DNA of 41,900 nucleotides from Janthinobacterium sp. (GTDB lineage: Bacteria > Pseudomonadota > Gammaproteobacteria > Burkholderiales > Burkholderiaceae_D). Both the position numbers and the translations under genes were made by a program. The notes beneath the pieces are model-generated. The model saw only the letters and a list, made by a program, of their open reading frames with translations, was not told the origin of the DNA and did not search any database. Shown here one piece after another: positions 23,942-32,795 of this stretch; position 1 is the first letter of the stretch; each line of letters begins with the position of its first letter. The stretch covers positions 1-41,900 of the forward strand of contig JANXSQ010000042.1 in assembly GCA_025356595.1 (NCBI GenBank), given 5' to 3'.

Positions 23942-24078
23942 TCGCCGAGCTCACGTATTTTTTTCGCTGGGGCGCGCACGACGCGTGGGCGCTCCCGTGG
24001 CACGGCGACGGCGGGCTGGCATGGTGGAATGAGCAGGCGGTGCGGATCAGCAAAGCAACGAACAGGACGGGTGGTTAA
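23663..24078 (+). CDS. Tail chaperone -1 frameshift extension product
   Basis: Reading the chaperone gene to TTTTTTG (23893-23899) and slipping back one base joins it to the frame ending at 24078. That gives a fusion of about 138 aa whose added part reads GEFYHRWPGDWRDVVAELTY, then FFRWGAHDAWALPWHGDGGL and WWNEQAVRISK. This matches the extended chaperone of Mu-like and P2-like phages. The extension has no start or ribosome binding site of its own, and it ends one base before the tape measure gene. Confidence 0.75.
23893..23899 (+). other. -1 ribosomal slippery site T TTT TTG
   Basis: In the chaperone frame the codons read GAT TTT TTG, so T-TTT-TTG fits the X-XXY-YYZ rule for tandem slippage. 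After a -1 shift translation bypasses the zero-frame stop at 23939-23941. Frameshifting at this gene is established in Mu, P2 and lambda. The exact heptamer differs between them. Confidence 0.7.
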
Positions 24079-26124
24079 ATGGCAAATGTCTTCAACATCA
24101 CGATCTCGGCGACCGACCGGGCCACCGAGTCGGTCAAGAGAATCAACGCCTCGATCGCCCGGATCACGCGCCCGCTCACCGACGTCGGCCGCTCCGCTGC
24201 CAACCTGGGGCGCGAGCTGGGATTCGACAAAGTCGGCAAGTCACTCGTCCGAGTCGGGAAATCCGCCGAAGCGGTGGCCGGCAGCGTGGCGAAGATCGTC
24301 GCGCCGTTCGCCGCCGTGATCGGCGTCGGCTCGTTGGCCGGTGTCGCTGCGCTGGCGACGGAGTGGGGCCGCGTCGGCTCCGAGGTGGCCCGGACCTCGG
24401 CCAATCTCGGCGTGGCCACCTCCGATCTGCAATCCCTGCGCGGCGCCGCGCAACTGGCCGGCGTGTCGTCCGAGTCGCTGACCGGCGGTCTGATGGCGCT
24501 CGGAGACACGATCAACGACGCAAAGTGGGGCCGCAACCAGGGCGCGCTGGCGTTGATGCGCCGGCTGGGCATCGGCATCCACATGACGGCCGACGGCTCG
24601 GTGGACGCCGTGCGCGGTCTGAAAGACATGGCGGCGGCCATCGGCAACATCAAGAGCGTGCAGACGCAGCACATGGTGGCGCGCCAGTTCGGCGTCGAAG
24701 CGCTGCTGCCGCTGCTGCGCAAGGGCACGCGCGCGATCGAGGATTATCAAAAGAAAATCGACCAGCTCGGCGGTGTGCAAACGCCGCAGCAAATCGCCGC
24801 GGCCGCCAACTTCGGCCTGCAGCTCAATTACCTCGACGCGGCGGCGAACGGCCTGAAAAACACCATTGGCGCGGCGCTGGTGCCGGTCCTGACGCCATTG
24901 ATCGAAAGCCTGACCGCGTGGACCTTGAAAAACAAGGACCTGATCGCATCCGGCGTCGCCAAATTCGTCGAGGGATTCGCAAAATGGGTCAAGGAGATCG
25001 ATTTCGGCAAAGTCTTGGACGACGTGACGAAATTGGTTAAAAACGTCGACGGCGTCGTCGAGTCGTTCGGTGGCTGGAAAAACGTCATCATCGGCGTCGG
25101 CGGAGTGATGACCCTGAGTCTGCTGGCTCCGGTTCTCAGCCTGGGGCTGGCGTTGACGTCGCTGACGGTGACGACGATCCCGGCCGCGATTAAGGCATTG
25201 GCGGCGCTTGGCGGCGCATCGGCCACCGGGGGTGTGGCGGGTGCCGCCGGCGGAGCGCTTCCGTCTGTTATCCGCTCCGGGTCGGCTGGGTTATACGCTG
25301 CCGGCGGGGCGGCCCCGGCCATCAGCGCCGGATCGGGCGCACTCGCGGCCGCCGGCCTGCTCGGCCAGGCCGGCTATGTCGGGGCCGCAGCCGCCGGCGG
25401 GTATCTCGTTGGCTCCCTGCTCAACTGGGGCATCAACAAGGCAGTCGAAAGCATGACCGGCGAGGAGGGCCAGACCCTGGGGTCGAAAGTCTACGATTGG
25501 CTCCATCCCGATCAGCCGAACCTCAATGTGACGCCGATGCCGAAAAGGGCGACTCCGGCTGGGCGGGGCGACAAGTACAACGATCCGGCCCTGGACCAAT
25601 ACGCCAACAGCGTGGAGCGCCAGTTTGGCCTGCCGCGCAACATTCTGAACGGCATCAAGAACTTCGGCGAGCGCAGCAACAGCAACGACGTGTCGCCGGC
25701 CGGCGCGCGCGGCGTCATGCAATTCATGCCGGCGACGTGGAAGCAATACGGCAAGGGCGATCCGAGTGACTCGCACGCCTCGATCGACGCCGCCGGCGGC
25801 TACATGCGGGATCTGCTCAAGCGCTACGGCGGCAACGCCGATGCGGCGATCGCCGAATACAACGGTGGTACGCGCCAGGCGCAGTTGGTTGCCGCCGGCA
25901 ACCAGCCATCGAAGCCGGAAACGCGCAATTATCTTTCGAGGTTCAGGAGCGGCATGGATGAAATGAATGGCACCAGTGCCGACGCGGCACCCGCGCAGCA
26001 GCACAATTTGACGCTGACCATCGCCGGACTTCCGTCCGGCGTATCGGCCAGGGCGGAAAAATCCACCGGTGAGGTGGTTCCGGTGCGCGTGGCGATGGCG
26101 ATGCCGACGTTGGTGTCGCCATGA
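24079..26124 (+). CDS. Tape measure protein with transglycosylase domain
   Basis: The 681-aa tape measure protein sets tail length. It begins with helical TMP sequence (NVFNITISATDRATESVKRI) and has Ala/Gly-rich hydrophobic stretches between about 340 and 450. It ends with a lytic transglycosylase domain (about 505-610), with catalytic Glu in NFGERSNSNDVSPAGARGVM, then QFMPATW and AIAEYNGG. The enzyme domain would open peptidoglycan during DNA entry. It starts directly after the frameshifted chaperone. ATGA overlaps the next gene. Confidence 0.93.
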   Translation: MANVFNITISATDRATESVKRINASIARITRPLTDVGRSAANLGRELGFDKVGKSLVRVGKSAEAVAGSVAKIVAPFAAVIGVGSLAGVAALATEWGRVGSEVARTSANLGVATSDLQSLRGAAQLAGVSSESLTGGLMALGDTINDAKWGRNQGALALMRRLGIGIHMTADGSVDAVRGLKDMAAAIGNIKSVQTQHMVARQFGVEALLPLLRKGTRAIEDYQKKIDQLGGVQTPQQIAAAANFGLQLNYLDAAANGLKNTIGAALVPVLTPLIESLTAWTLKNKDLIASGVAKFVEGFAKWVKEIDFGKVLDDVTKLVKNVDGVVESFGGWKNVIIGVGGVMTLSLLAPVLSLGLALTSLTVTTIPAAIKALAALGGASATGGVAGAAGGALPSVIRSGSAGLYAAGGAAPAISAGSGALAAAGLLGQAGYVGAAAAGGYLVGSLLNWGINKAVESMTGEEGQTLGSKVYDWLHPDQPNLNVTPMPKRATPAGRGDKYNDPALDQYANSVERQFGLPRNILNGIKNFGERSNSNDVSPAGARGVMQFMPATWKQYGKGDPSDSHASIDAAGGYMRDLLKRYGGNADAAIAEYNGGTRQAQLVAAGNQPSKPETRNYLSRFRSGMDEMNGTSADAAPAQQHNLTLTIAGLPSGVSARAEKSTGEVVPVRVAMAMPTLVSP

Positions 26125-27014
26125 GTATCGACACCGCTCTGGGCAATATCAAGTCGCTGACCAACCATGTGCAGACTGGGTTGGGCACGCTCACGCGCAT
26201 CGGTGCCGATTTGGGGCTGGGTGGCGTAGGCGGCACCGATGCCGCGTGGATGGATCAGCTGCACCCGGCCAGCTACCGCGGCGTGCCGTTCTGCATGCTG
26301 GGCGGTGACGGGCATTTCGGGCGCAGAAACGCGGTCCACGAATATCCGTTCCGCGATACCGTGTGGGTTGAGGACATGGGCCGGTCGGCGCGTCGTATCA
26401 ACGTCACAGGGTTCCTGGTCGGCGACGACTGCATTGCCCAGCGCGACCGGATGATCGCGGTGTGCGAGCAGGACGGCGACGCCCTGCTGATGCACCCGAC
26501 CTATGGTCTGCTGAACGTCAACCTGCTGGGTGCTCTGGCGGTGACCGAACGCTGGGACAAGGGGCGGATGTTCGAGATCAGCCTCTCGTTCATCGAGTCG
26601 GGCGCCCGCGAGTTCCCCGACGTTGAGGCGGCGACCGGCGATGCGGTCAATATCGCCGCCGATGCCACTGACGTGGCCGCCGCCGGCGACTTCGCCGCCC
26701 GCGCGGGCGCCGCGCTTAAAAATGGCGCGGCCATCGTTGCCAGCGTGGTGTCGACGGCGCAAACCTGGGCGGCGACGGCGCAGCGCCTGGCGAACGACGC
26801 CACGAATCTGCATAACCTCGTGGGTGGGCTGGCCGGCAATTTCGGGCGGTTCGCGGGCGGGCGCAACATCGGCGGGCTGGGTGGCGCGGTTTCGGCGCTG
26901 GCCGGCGCCAAAGCCAGTGCGGGGAGTTTGATCGCGCTGGGCTCCGCCGCGCGCGGCGCGGTATCCATGGCGGGTTCGGCGCTTTCATCGATTGCATCAG
27001 GATTGGGATTATGA
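26121..27014 (+). CDS. DNA circularisation protein, N-terminal part (Mu gpN-like)
   Basis: This 297-aa product carries the DNA circulation family N-terminal domain: LHPASYRGVPFCMLGGDGHF, GRRNAVHEYPFRDTVWVEDM and RRINVTGFLVGDD. It continues through TYGLLNVNLLGALAV and SLSFIESGAREFPDV. In Mu this tail component lies between the tape measure and gp44. The frame ends after a low-complexity Ala/Gly region (about 200-297), and the C-terminal module typical of longer homologues is encoded by the next gene. Confidence 0.85.
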   Translation: MSIDTALGNIKSLTNHVQTGLGTLTRIGADLGLGGVGGTDAAWMDQLHPASYRGVPFCMLGGDGHFGRRNAVHEYPFRDTVWVEDMGRSARRINVTGFLVGDDCIAQRDRMIAVCEQDGDALLMHPTYGLLNVNLLGALAVTERWDKGRMFEISLSFIESGAREFPDVEAATGDAVNIAADATDVAAAGDFAARAGAALKNGAAIVASVVSTAQTWAATAQRLANDATNLHNLVGGLAGNFGRFAGGRNIGGLGGAVSALAGAKASAGSLIALGSAARGAVSMAGSALSSIASGLGL

Positions 27015-27574
27015 GTTCTCCGAATGATTTCGCCGCGGCCGCGCAGGCCTTGGCGAGCGCGCTTGCCGCATCAGCCGTTGACCCTGCCGACGCGCTGCGG
27101 CTGCTGACCAGTCTGGCCGGCTTCACGCCAACGAGCCCTGCGCCGGCATCGCCGATCGGCGTTGCCATCACGACCATGCAGTCGGCTACGGGCGACCTGT
27201 TTCGCCGCTCCGCCGTCGTGGCGATGGCGCGCGCGTCGGCGATTTACCAGCCGTCCTCCGCCGACGACGCCGACGCCGTGCGCACGGCGGTCTGCGCCGC
27301 GCTGGACGCGGAGATCGGCATCGCCGGAGACCAGTTCGAGGATGCGACCTACAACGCCCTGCGCGGCCTGCGCGCGGCCGTGTCGCGCGATCTTGGCGCA
27401 CGCGGCGCCGGGCTGGCGTCGGTCGCGATGCTGACGACCGGCGCGCCATTGCCGGCCCTGGTGTTGGCACAGCGCGCATACCGCGACCCGGAGCGCGCCG
27501 ACGAGCTTGTCACCCAGTCCGGCTGCATTCACCCGGCGTTCATGCCGACGTCGTTCAGGGCGCTGTCGAAATAG
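27011..27574 (+). CDS. C-terminal part of a split DNA circularisation protein
   Basis: The 187-aa protein starts in an ATGA overlap with the preceding gene. It is helical, and its last 45 residues (LPALVLAQRAYRDPERADEL, then SGCIHPAFMPTSFRAL) look like the end of full-length DNA circularisation proteins. The two products add up to 484 aa, about the size of a complete family member. I infer gene fission with both parts retained. A separate protein of unknown role is the alternative. Confidence 0.68.
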   Translation: MSSPNDFAAAAQALASALAASAVDPADALRLLTSLAGFTPTSPAPASPIGVAITTMQSATGDLFRRSAVVAMARASAIYQPSSADDADAVRTAVCAALDAEIGIAGDQFEDATYNALRGLRAAVSRDLGARGAGLASVAMLTTGAPLPALVLAQRAYRDPERADELVTQSGCIHPAFMPTSFRALSK

Positions 27575-27799
27575 TTACGGCGACACCAGGGTCGGCATTT
27601 CAATATGCCGGCGCGGGACTTTGCTCTGCTGCACTTTGACGCAAAAAAATGACGCCGGGTGTCCTCGCGACGTGTATTGCGCCGCATAGGGGCCGCCACC
27701 TTTATTGCATGCATCGGCAGTCGGGTAGTCGCGCATGTGGAGTGAACCGCCCATGTAGCCATCAGCAAAAACCAGCGTCAAAGCAAAAACTGCCAGCAC
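27575..27799 (-). CDS. Small exported protein on the opposite strand (moron candidate)
   Basis: This 74-aa ORF runs against the tail operon in the gap between the circularisation and gp44-like genes. GTG start at 27799 with AAGGGG six bases upstream. The N-terminus is hydrophobic (MLAVFALTLVFADGYMGG) and fits a short signal peptide. The mature part has two Cys (ADACNKGG and SFFCVKVQ) that could form a disulfide. Opposite orientation implies its own promoter near 27830-27900 and expression from the lysogen. No homologous family is recognised. Confidence 0.6.
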   Translation of the reverse strand: MLAVFALTLVFADGYMGGSLHMRDYPTADACNKGGGPYAAQYTSRGHPASFFCVKVQQSKVPRRHIEMPTLVSP

Positions 27800-27829
27800 G
27801 GCAATCCCCTTTTTTATGAATAGGCTTAC

Positions 27830-28906
27830 ATGATAGACGAACTGTCACTGGAGATCGGCGGCCGGCGATTGTCGGGTTGGACCTCGGTTCGCGTCACGCG
27901 CGGTATCGAGCGATTGCCGGCTGATTTCGAGATTGAAATGACCGAGCTGTACCCGGATGAGGTCAGCACGTTTGTAGTCCAGCCCGGCGACGCCTGCGTC
28001 GTCAAGCTGGGCGGCGATGTGGCGATTACCGGCTACGTCGACCGCTTCGCGCCAATGTTCGCGCCCGGCCAGCACTCAATCCGCGTGTCCGGGCGCAGTA
28101 AATGCGCAGACCTGGTCGATTGCGCTGCCGAGTGGCCGGGTGGCCAGATCAGTGGCGCCGACGTTCTGAGCGTGGCGCGCAAGCTGGCCATGCCGTACGG
28201 CGCTCCGGGAATGGAAATCACGGTCAGCGCGCTCGCCAAGGGCTTGCCGATCCAGACCTTCAACCTGTCCCTGGGCGAAACGCCCTACGAGATTATCGAA
28301 CGCTTGTGCCGCTATTCCGCGCTGCTGGCCTACGACGACGCGAATGGCAACCTGGTGCTGTCCCAGGTCGGCACGGAGCAGCACGCCAGCGGATTCACCC
28401 AGGGACTCAACGTCCAGTCCGCGTCCATCGCGTACTCGATGGACCAGCGCTATTCCGAGTACCTGGCGTTCATCCAGCCCATCGATACCTACGCCGACGT
28501 CGGCAACGCGGGAAACCTGATCGCAACCATGCCCGACCCGTATGTGGCGCGGCACCGCCGCAAGGTCATCATCGCCGAATCCGGCGACGCCGATTTCGCG
28601 GTGGCGAAAAAGCGCGCGATATGGGAGGCGAAGCGGCGCATGGGAAGGTCATTCCAGCTACGCCTGACCGTGGACAGCTGGCGCGACTCCGCCGGTGTGC
28701 TATGGACGCCGAACATGCTGGTGCCCGTGGAGCTGCCGGCCCTGAAACTGGAAAAGAAAATGTGGATTATCTCCGAGGTGAGCTACAAGCGCGACGCGGG
28801 CGGCACGACCGCCGACCTGACGATCATGCCACCGGAGGCCTTCGACGTGCGGCCGTTCCTACTGTTCCCGGTCTACGCCGACGTCGCCGCGCAGGCCGCC
28901 AAATGA
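27830..28906 (+). CDS. Baseplate hub protein (Mu gp44/P2 gpD-like)
   Basis: The 358-aa hub component follows the phage late control D pattern: LSLEIGGRRLSGWTSVRVTR, then VVQPGDACVVKLGGDVAITG and ISGADVLSVARKLAMPYGAP. It continues with TPYEIIERLCRYSALLAYDD. It forms the trimeric ring that links tube and spike. No strong ribosome binding site is seen. It overlaps the spike gene by four bases. Confidence 0.9.
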   Translation: MIDELSLEIGGRRLSGWTSVRVTRGIERLPADFEIEMTELYPDEVSTFVVQPGDACVVKLGGDVAITGYVDRFAPMFAPGQHSIRVSGRSKCADLVDCAAEWPGGQISGADVLSVARKLAMPYGAPGMEITVSALAKGLPIQTFNLSLGETPYEIIERLCRYSALLAYDDANGNLVLSQVGTEQHASGFTQGLNVQSASIAYSMDQRYSEYLAFIQPIDTYADVGNAGNLIATMPDPYVARHRRKVIIAESGDADFAVAKKRAIWEAKRRMGRSFQLRLTVDSWRDSAGVLWTPNMLVPVELPALKLEKKMWIISEVSYKRDAGGTTADLTIMPPEAFDVRPFLLFPVYADVAAQAAK

Positions 28907-29490
28907 TCGGCGCCATCGAGCGGCTGTACCGCATCGTGATGTGTTCGGTCGGGCGGGGTCGCATCACGGCCGGGAAAACCACGGGCCCGGTGCAGACCTA
29001 TCAGGTCAAAATCAACGACATGGACATCCGCGACGAGGTGCCGCGCATCGCCGAATTCGGCTTTACGTCGCGGCCGCCGAACGGATCCGATGTTGCGCTG
29101 GTGTGCATCGAGGGCAGTCCGCGCAAAAGCGCGATCGTCGGGACCAACCATCAGCCGTCGCTGCCGCAGGGACTGCTCGAAGGCGAGGCGCAATTGTTCA
29201 ATCTGTGGGGCATGTACGTCTACATGACGCAGGCCGGCATCGTGATCGAGGCGAAAAACCAGCCGGTCACGATCAACAACGCCACCCAGGTGACGATCAA
29301 CGCGGCCACCGGCGTGCAGATGAACACGCCGATTTTGCGGGTCAGCGGCGACATCATCGACAACAGCGGAACGAACCCCCACACCATGGCTCAGATGCGC
29401 ACAATTTACAACGGCCACAACCACGTCGTGGCGAGCATTCAAACGGGCCTGAGCTCGGTAACCAGCAACGCCCCGGCGCAAACAGAATGA
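28903..29490 (+). CDS. Baseplate spike protein (Mu gp45-like)
   Basis: This 195-aa spike has an N-terminal OB-like part (DEVPRIAEFGFTSRPPNGSD, then LVCIEGSPRKSAIVG) and a C-terminal triple-helical beta region (VTINNATQVTINAATGVQ). It ends in the metal-binding tip YNGHNHVV, whose HxH motif holds an iron ion in P2 gpV and Mu gp45. It pierces the outer membrane. The start overlaps the hub gene as ATGA. Confidence 0.93.
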   Translation: MIGAIERLYRIVMCSVGRGRITAGKTTGPVQTYQVKINDMDIRDEVPRIAEFGFTSRPPNGSDVALVCIEGSPRKSAIVGTNHQPSLPQGLLEGEAQLFNLWGMYVYMTQAGIVIEAKNQPVTINNATQVTINAATGVQMNTPILRVSGDIIDNSGTNPHTMAQMRTIYNGHNHVVASIQTGLSSVTSNAPAQTE

Positions 29491-29963
29491 GCGACACATC
29501 GATTATCTGGGACGCGGCGAATGGTCGCGGCGATTGGGTTTTGAATCCATCGACAATGCTGGCGGGCGCCATGCAGCCCGGCGGCCTCCTGCTGAGCGGT
29601 GGAGATCTGGAAACAGCCGTCCTGATCAGCCTGTTCACCGACCGCATCGCCGCGCAGGACGACGTCATTCCGGACGGCACCGGCGACCCGCGCGGCTGGT
29701 GGGCCGACGACCCGCTGCACCCTGTCGGCTCGCGCCTGTGGCTGCTCAGCCGGGCGAAACAAACACCGGAAACGCTGTCGCGGGCGCAGGACTACATCGC
29801 CGAGGCGCTGCAGTGGCTGATCGACGATGGCGTGGTGGCGCGCTTCGATATTTTGGTCGAGTGGACACGATCCTCACAACTGGGCGCGCAAGTGGTCGCC
29901 TACAAAAAAGACGGGACAACGATGTCAACCAGTTTTCAAAGCGCGTGGAAAGGAATCGCATAA
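29487..29963 (+). CDS. Baseplate protein (Mu gp46-like)
   Basis: This 158-aa wedge component is of the GP46 family: IIWDAANGRGDWVLNPSTML, ETAVLISLFTDRIAAQDD and DPRGWWADDPLHPVGSRLWL. It attaches wedge proteins around the hub. It overlaps the spike gene as ATGA and shares one base with the next start. Confidence 0.92.
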   Translation: MSDTSIIWDAANGRGDWVLNPSTMLAGAMQPGGLLLSGGDLETAVLISLFTDRIAAQDDVIPDGTGDPRGWWADDPLHPVGSRLWLLSRAKQTPETLSRAQDYIAEALQWLIDDGVVARFDILVEWTRSSQLGAQVVAYKKDGTTMSTSFQSAWKGIA

Positions 29964-31078
29964 TGCCGTACGCACGCCCCACACTCACGCAACTCCGTAG
30001 CGACGTCGCGCAGGATATCGCGTCGGGCCTGCCCGGCGCCGACCCGCTGCTGCGCTTCTCGAACCTCAACATCATGGGCTCGGCGCAGGCCGGCCTGGCG
30101 AATCTGCATTTCGGCTACCTAGACTGGATCGCCAAGCAGGCGGTCCCCTTCACCGCCACCGGCGAGTTCCTGGAAGGCTGGGCGGCGCTGGTCGGCATCA
30201 TCCGCCTGGCGGCCAGCTCCGCTGCCGGCGCCGTGACATTTTCGGGCGCCGTCGGCGTACTGATCCCGTCCGGCGCCAAGCTCGTGCGCGGTGATGGCGC
30301 GAGCTTCACCGTGACGGCGGCCGTTGCGATTGGCGGCGGCGGCACGGCGGTGGTTTCCGCCGTGGCCGATGCCGATCCCGCCGGACAGGCCGGCGCCTTC
30401 GGCGATTCGCCGATCGGCACGGTAATGACGCTCGGCCAGGTCATCGCCGGCGTGCAGTCGTCGGGCGTGGTCAGTACCGCGTTTATCGGCGGTGCCGACA
30501 TCGAGCTTGACGATTCCCTGCGCAGCCGGATGCTGTACGAATATCAAAACCAGCCGCAGGGCGGTTCGCAGTCCGACTACAAACGCTGGGCCCTGCAGGT
30601 GCCGGGCGTGACGCGCTCCTGGTGCGCGCCGAACGGCTTCGGCGCCGGCACGGTCGTCGTCTACACGATGCTGGACCAGGTGCGCGCTGCGTTCGGCGGC
30701 TTTCCGCAGGGTGCGACGGGCGTGGCCGCCGCCGAGCCGCGCGCCACGGCCGCCACTGGCGACCAGCTGCTGGTGGCGAATTACATTTTTTCGCTGCAGC
30801 CGGTGACGGCGCTGATCTACTCGGTGGCGCCGACGGCGCAGGCCGTCAATTTCACGATCAGCGGCATCCCGTCTGCCGCGCAGGCGCGCGTGCTGGGAGC
30901 GATTGCCGGCGTGTTCTATCTCGACGGCGCGCCGGGCAAGCCCATCCCGTTGGCGCATATCTGGTCCGCCATCGCCGCCGTTTCAGGGGTGAATGATTTC
31001 GTCATCGTCGCCCCGGTCGCGGACATCGCCGTCGCCGCCGGCGCGCTGCCGAAGGTCGGCACTTCCACTTTCGCATAA
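29963..31078 (+). CDS. Baseplate J protein (Mu gp47-like)
   Basis: The 371-aa baseplate J family protein starts MPYARPTLTQLRSDVAQDIA and carries AAGAVTFSGAVGVLIPSGAK, with RMLYEYQNQPQGGSQSDYKR and WALQVPGVTRSWCAPN characteristic of the fold. It forms wedge arms with gp46 and gp48 proteins. The ATG overlaps the preceding TAA (TAATG). Confidence 0.93.
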   Translation: MPYARPTLTQLRSDVAQDIASGLPGADPLLRFSNLNIMGSAQAGLANLHFGYLDWIAKQAVPFTATGEFLEGWAALVGIIRLAASSAAGAVTFSGAVGVLIPSGAKLVRGDGASFTVTAAVAIGGGGTAVVSAVADADPAGQAGAFGDSPIGTVMTLGQVIAGVQSSGVVSTAFIGGADIELDDSLRSRMLYEYQNQPQGGSQSDYKRWALQVPGVTRSWCAPNGFGAGTVVVYTMLDQVRAAFGGFPQGATGVAAAEPRATAATGDQLLVANYIFSLQPVTALIYSVAPTAQAVNFTISGIPSAAQARVLGAIAGVFYLDGAPGKPIPLAHIWSAIAAVSGVNDFVIVAPVADIAVAAGALPKVGTSTFA

Positions 31079-31081
31079 ACC

Positions 31082-31678
31082 ATGCCATCACCTCAATATT
31101 CCGCCGCCGATTTTCTTGCGGCGATGCAGGCATTGCTGCCGCGCGGCCGGGTCTGGCCTCGCGAGTCCGATGCGGTCCAGACCCGGGCGGTTTCCGGCCT
31201 CGTGCAGGTGTACGCGCGCAACAACCTGGCGGCCGCGAACTTGCTCGTCGACGCGTTCCCCGCGACGACGTTCCAGCTGCTCCCCGAGTGGGAAGAGACC
31301 ATGGGCTTGCCGGATCCGTGTGCCGGTATCTCGCCGACGATCCAGGCCAGGCGCGCTCAAGTCGTCGCGCGATTTACTGGGATTGGCGGCCAGTCGGTCG
31401 CCTACATGATCGGCTATGCGCAGAGCCTCGGCTACGCCATCACGATCACGCAGTTTGCGCCGGCGCGTGTCGGGCAAAGCAGGGTAGGGCAGCCGCTGTG
31501 TGGCGTCGCCTGGGCGCACGCCTGGCGCATCAACGCGGCGATCAACACCATCAACCATTCCCGGGTCGGAACGGCGGCAGTCGGCGAGCCGCTGGCGTCC
31601 TGGGGAAATTCGGTCCTCGAATGCGAGCTTGCGGCGATCGCGCCAGCGCATACCACCATCATTTTCGCCTACACATAA
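31082..31678 (+). CDS. Baseplate protein (Mu gp48-like, DUF2313)
   Basis: The 198-aa protein has the DUF2313/YmfQ pattern: ADFLAAMQALLPRGRVWPRE, LVDAFPATTFQLLPEWEETM and GLPDPCAGISPTIQARRAQV. It continues with FTGIGGQSVAYMIGYAQSLG. It links the baseplate wedge to the fibres and follows the J protein in Mu order. Confidence 0.92.
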   Translation: MPSPQYSAADFLAAMQALLPRGRVWPRESDAVQTRAVSGLVQVYARNNLAAANLLVDAFPATTFQLLPEWEETMGLPDPCAGISPTIQARRAQVVARFTGIGGQSVAYMIGYAQSLGYAITITQFAPARVGQSRVGQPLCGVAWAHAWRINAAINTINHSRVGTAAVGEPLASWGNSVLECELAAIAPAHTTIIFAYT

Positions 31679-31686
31679 GGAAATCC

Positions 31687-32301
31687 ATGTACCGCATTGA
31701 CGACCCATCCGCATCAAATACCCTTCCCACGCCGGAAGCGGCATTGACCGAGGGATATTGGACCGAGGGCAATCCCGGCGCCGGCACCCCCGCTACGTTG
31801 GAGCGCGCGAGCTGGTTCAACATGATCCAGGAAGAGCTACGGGCCATCGTCGTGGCTGGCGGGCTGACCCCATCGAAAACCACATACAACCAGATTCTCC
31901 TGGCGCTGCGCTCGGCTGGTGTCTTTCAGACGCCGGCGCAGTTCGACAACAGCACGAAGGCAGCGACGATGGCGGCCGTGCGAAACGAGCTGCTGGGCCT
32001 GGGTAACTCGGTCTATAACGCTGTGTTTGGCGCCACTCTCGCCGCAACCGGGTCGCAATTGCTGCCGAGCGGCTACATTCGAAAATGGGGGCAGGTGGCG
32101 CTGACCACTTCGGGTGCTTCGGTGCCAGTGACATTCGCGGCGGCGTTTCCAACTGCATGTTACGGAGTAAATATGACCCCCGTCAGCGCCGCCTCCGCAC
32201 CTTGCAATCTGAGTGGCTCGCCCACGGCAGCGGGCTTTAACGCATCACAGAGTTTCACGGGCGGATCGACAACTTACAACTGGGAGGCATGGGGAAAATA
32301 A
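31687..32301 (+). CDS. Tail fibre protein (short)
   Basis: The product is 204 aa with AAGGA before the ATG. The N-terminus (MYRIDDPSASNTLPTPEAAL, then TPATLERASWFNMIQEELRA) resembles baseplate-binding ends of phage fibres. The C-terminus (LLPSGYIRKWGQVALTTSGA, then FNASQSFTGGSTTYNWEAWG) fits the gp53-like receptor-binding head domain. It is short for a fibre because the usual shaft repeats are missing. It is likely the receptor-binding protein that sets host range. Confidence 0.88.
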   Translation: MYRIDDPSASNTLPTPEAALTEGYWTEGNPGAGTPATLERASWFNMIQEELRAIVVAGGLTPSKTTYNQILLALRSAGVFQTPAQFDNSTKAATMAAVRNELLGLGNSVYNAVFGATLAATGSQLLPSGYIRKWGQVALTTSGASVPVTFAAAFPTACYGVNMTPVSAASAPCNLSGSPTAAGFNASQSFTGGSTTYNWEAWGK

Positions 32302-32795
32302 TGACAACTTTCTATTCAGCAAAAACTGGCGGGTTTTACCCGGCCGAAGACCGCTCGGCGTACGAGCAGGCAGGCACATGGCCAGATGATGGCGTGGAGA
32401 TCGCCCTGGATGATCGGGATGCGCTGCTTGCTGGTCAGGCATCCGGCCAGCGCATCGTGGCCGACGAGGTCGGGCGGCCAGTGCTTGCGCCGCCTCCGGC
32501 GATCCCATACGGGCAGAGCAAGTCGGAGTATCTGGCAGCGGTCCGCGCAATCCGCGAGCAAATCCTCAATCGACTGGTTGGTATCGGCATGGCAGCACTG
32601 CTGGGCGCCGACACTACGCTGGCGCAAGCTGTTGCCACGGCCCGCCAGGCGTTGCTCAACATCACGACGGCGCAGGCCGTGCTGGCGGCTACCGACGTTG
32701 ACGGGCTCAAGGCGGCAGTACGGGATACCTTTCGTGCGATCGTGGCGGCAGCACCAGCTGCGCTTGTCAGAGCCTTTGATGCGGAGGGTCTGTGA
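32301..32795 (+). CDS. Tail fibre assembly protein
   Basis: The 164-aa product starts MTTFYSAKTGGFYPAEDRSA, a classic opening of fibre-assembly chaperones that continues with WPDDGVEIALDDRDALLAGQ. The helical C-terminal half is Ala-rich. Such proteins help fibres trimerise and are encoded next to them. The ATG overlaps the fibre stop by one base. An upstream in-frame ATG (32289) is inside the fibre gene. Confidence 0.85.
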   Translation: MTTFYSAKTGGFYPAEDRSAYEQAGTWPDDGVEIALDDRDALLAGQASGQRIVADEVGRPVLAPPPAIPYGQSKSEYLAAVRAIREQILNRLVGIGMAALLGADTTLAQAVATARQALLNITTAQAVLAATDVDGLKAAVRDTFRAIVAAAPAALVRAFDAEGL

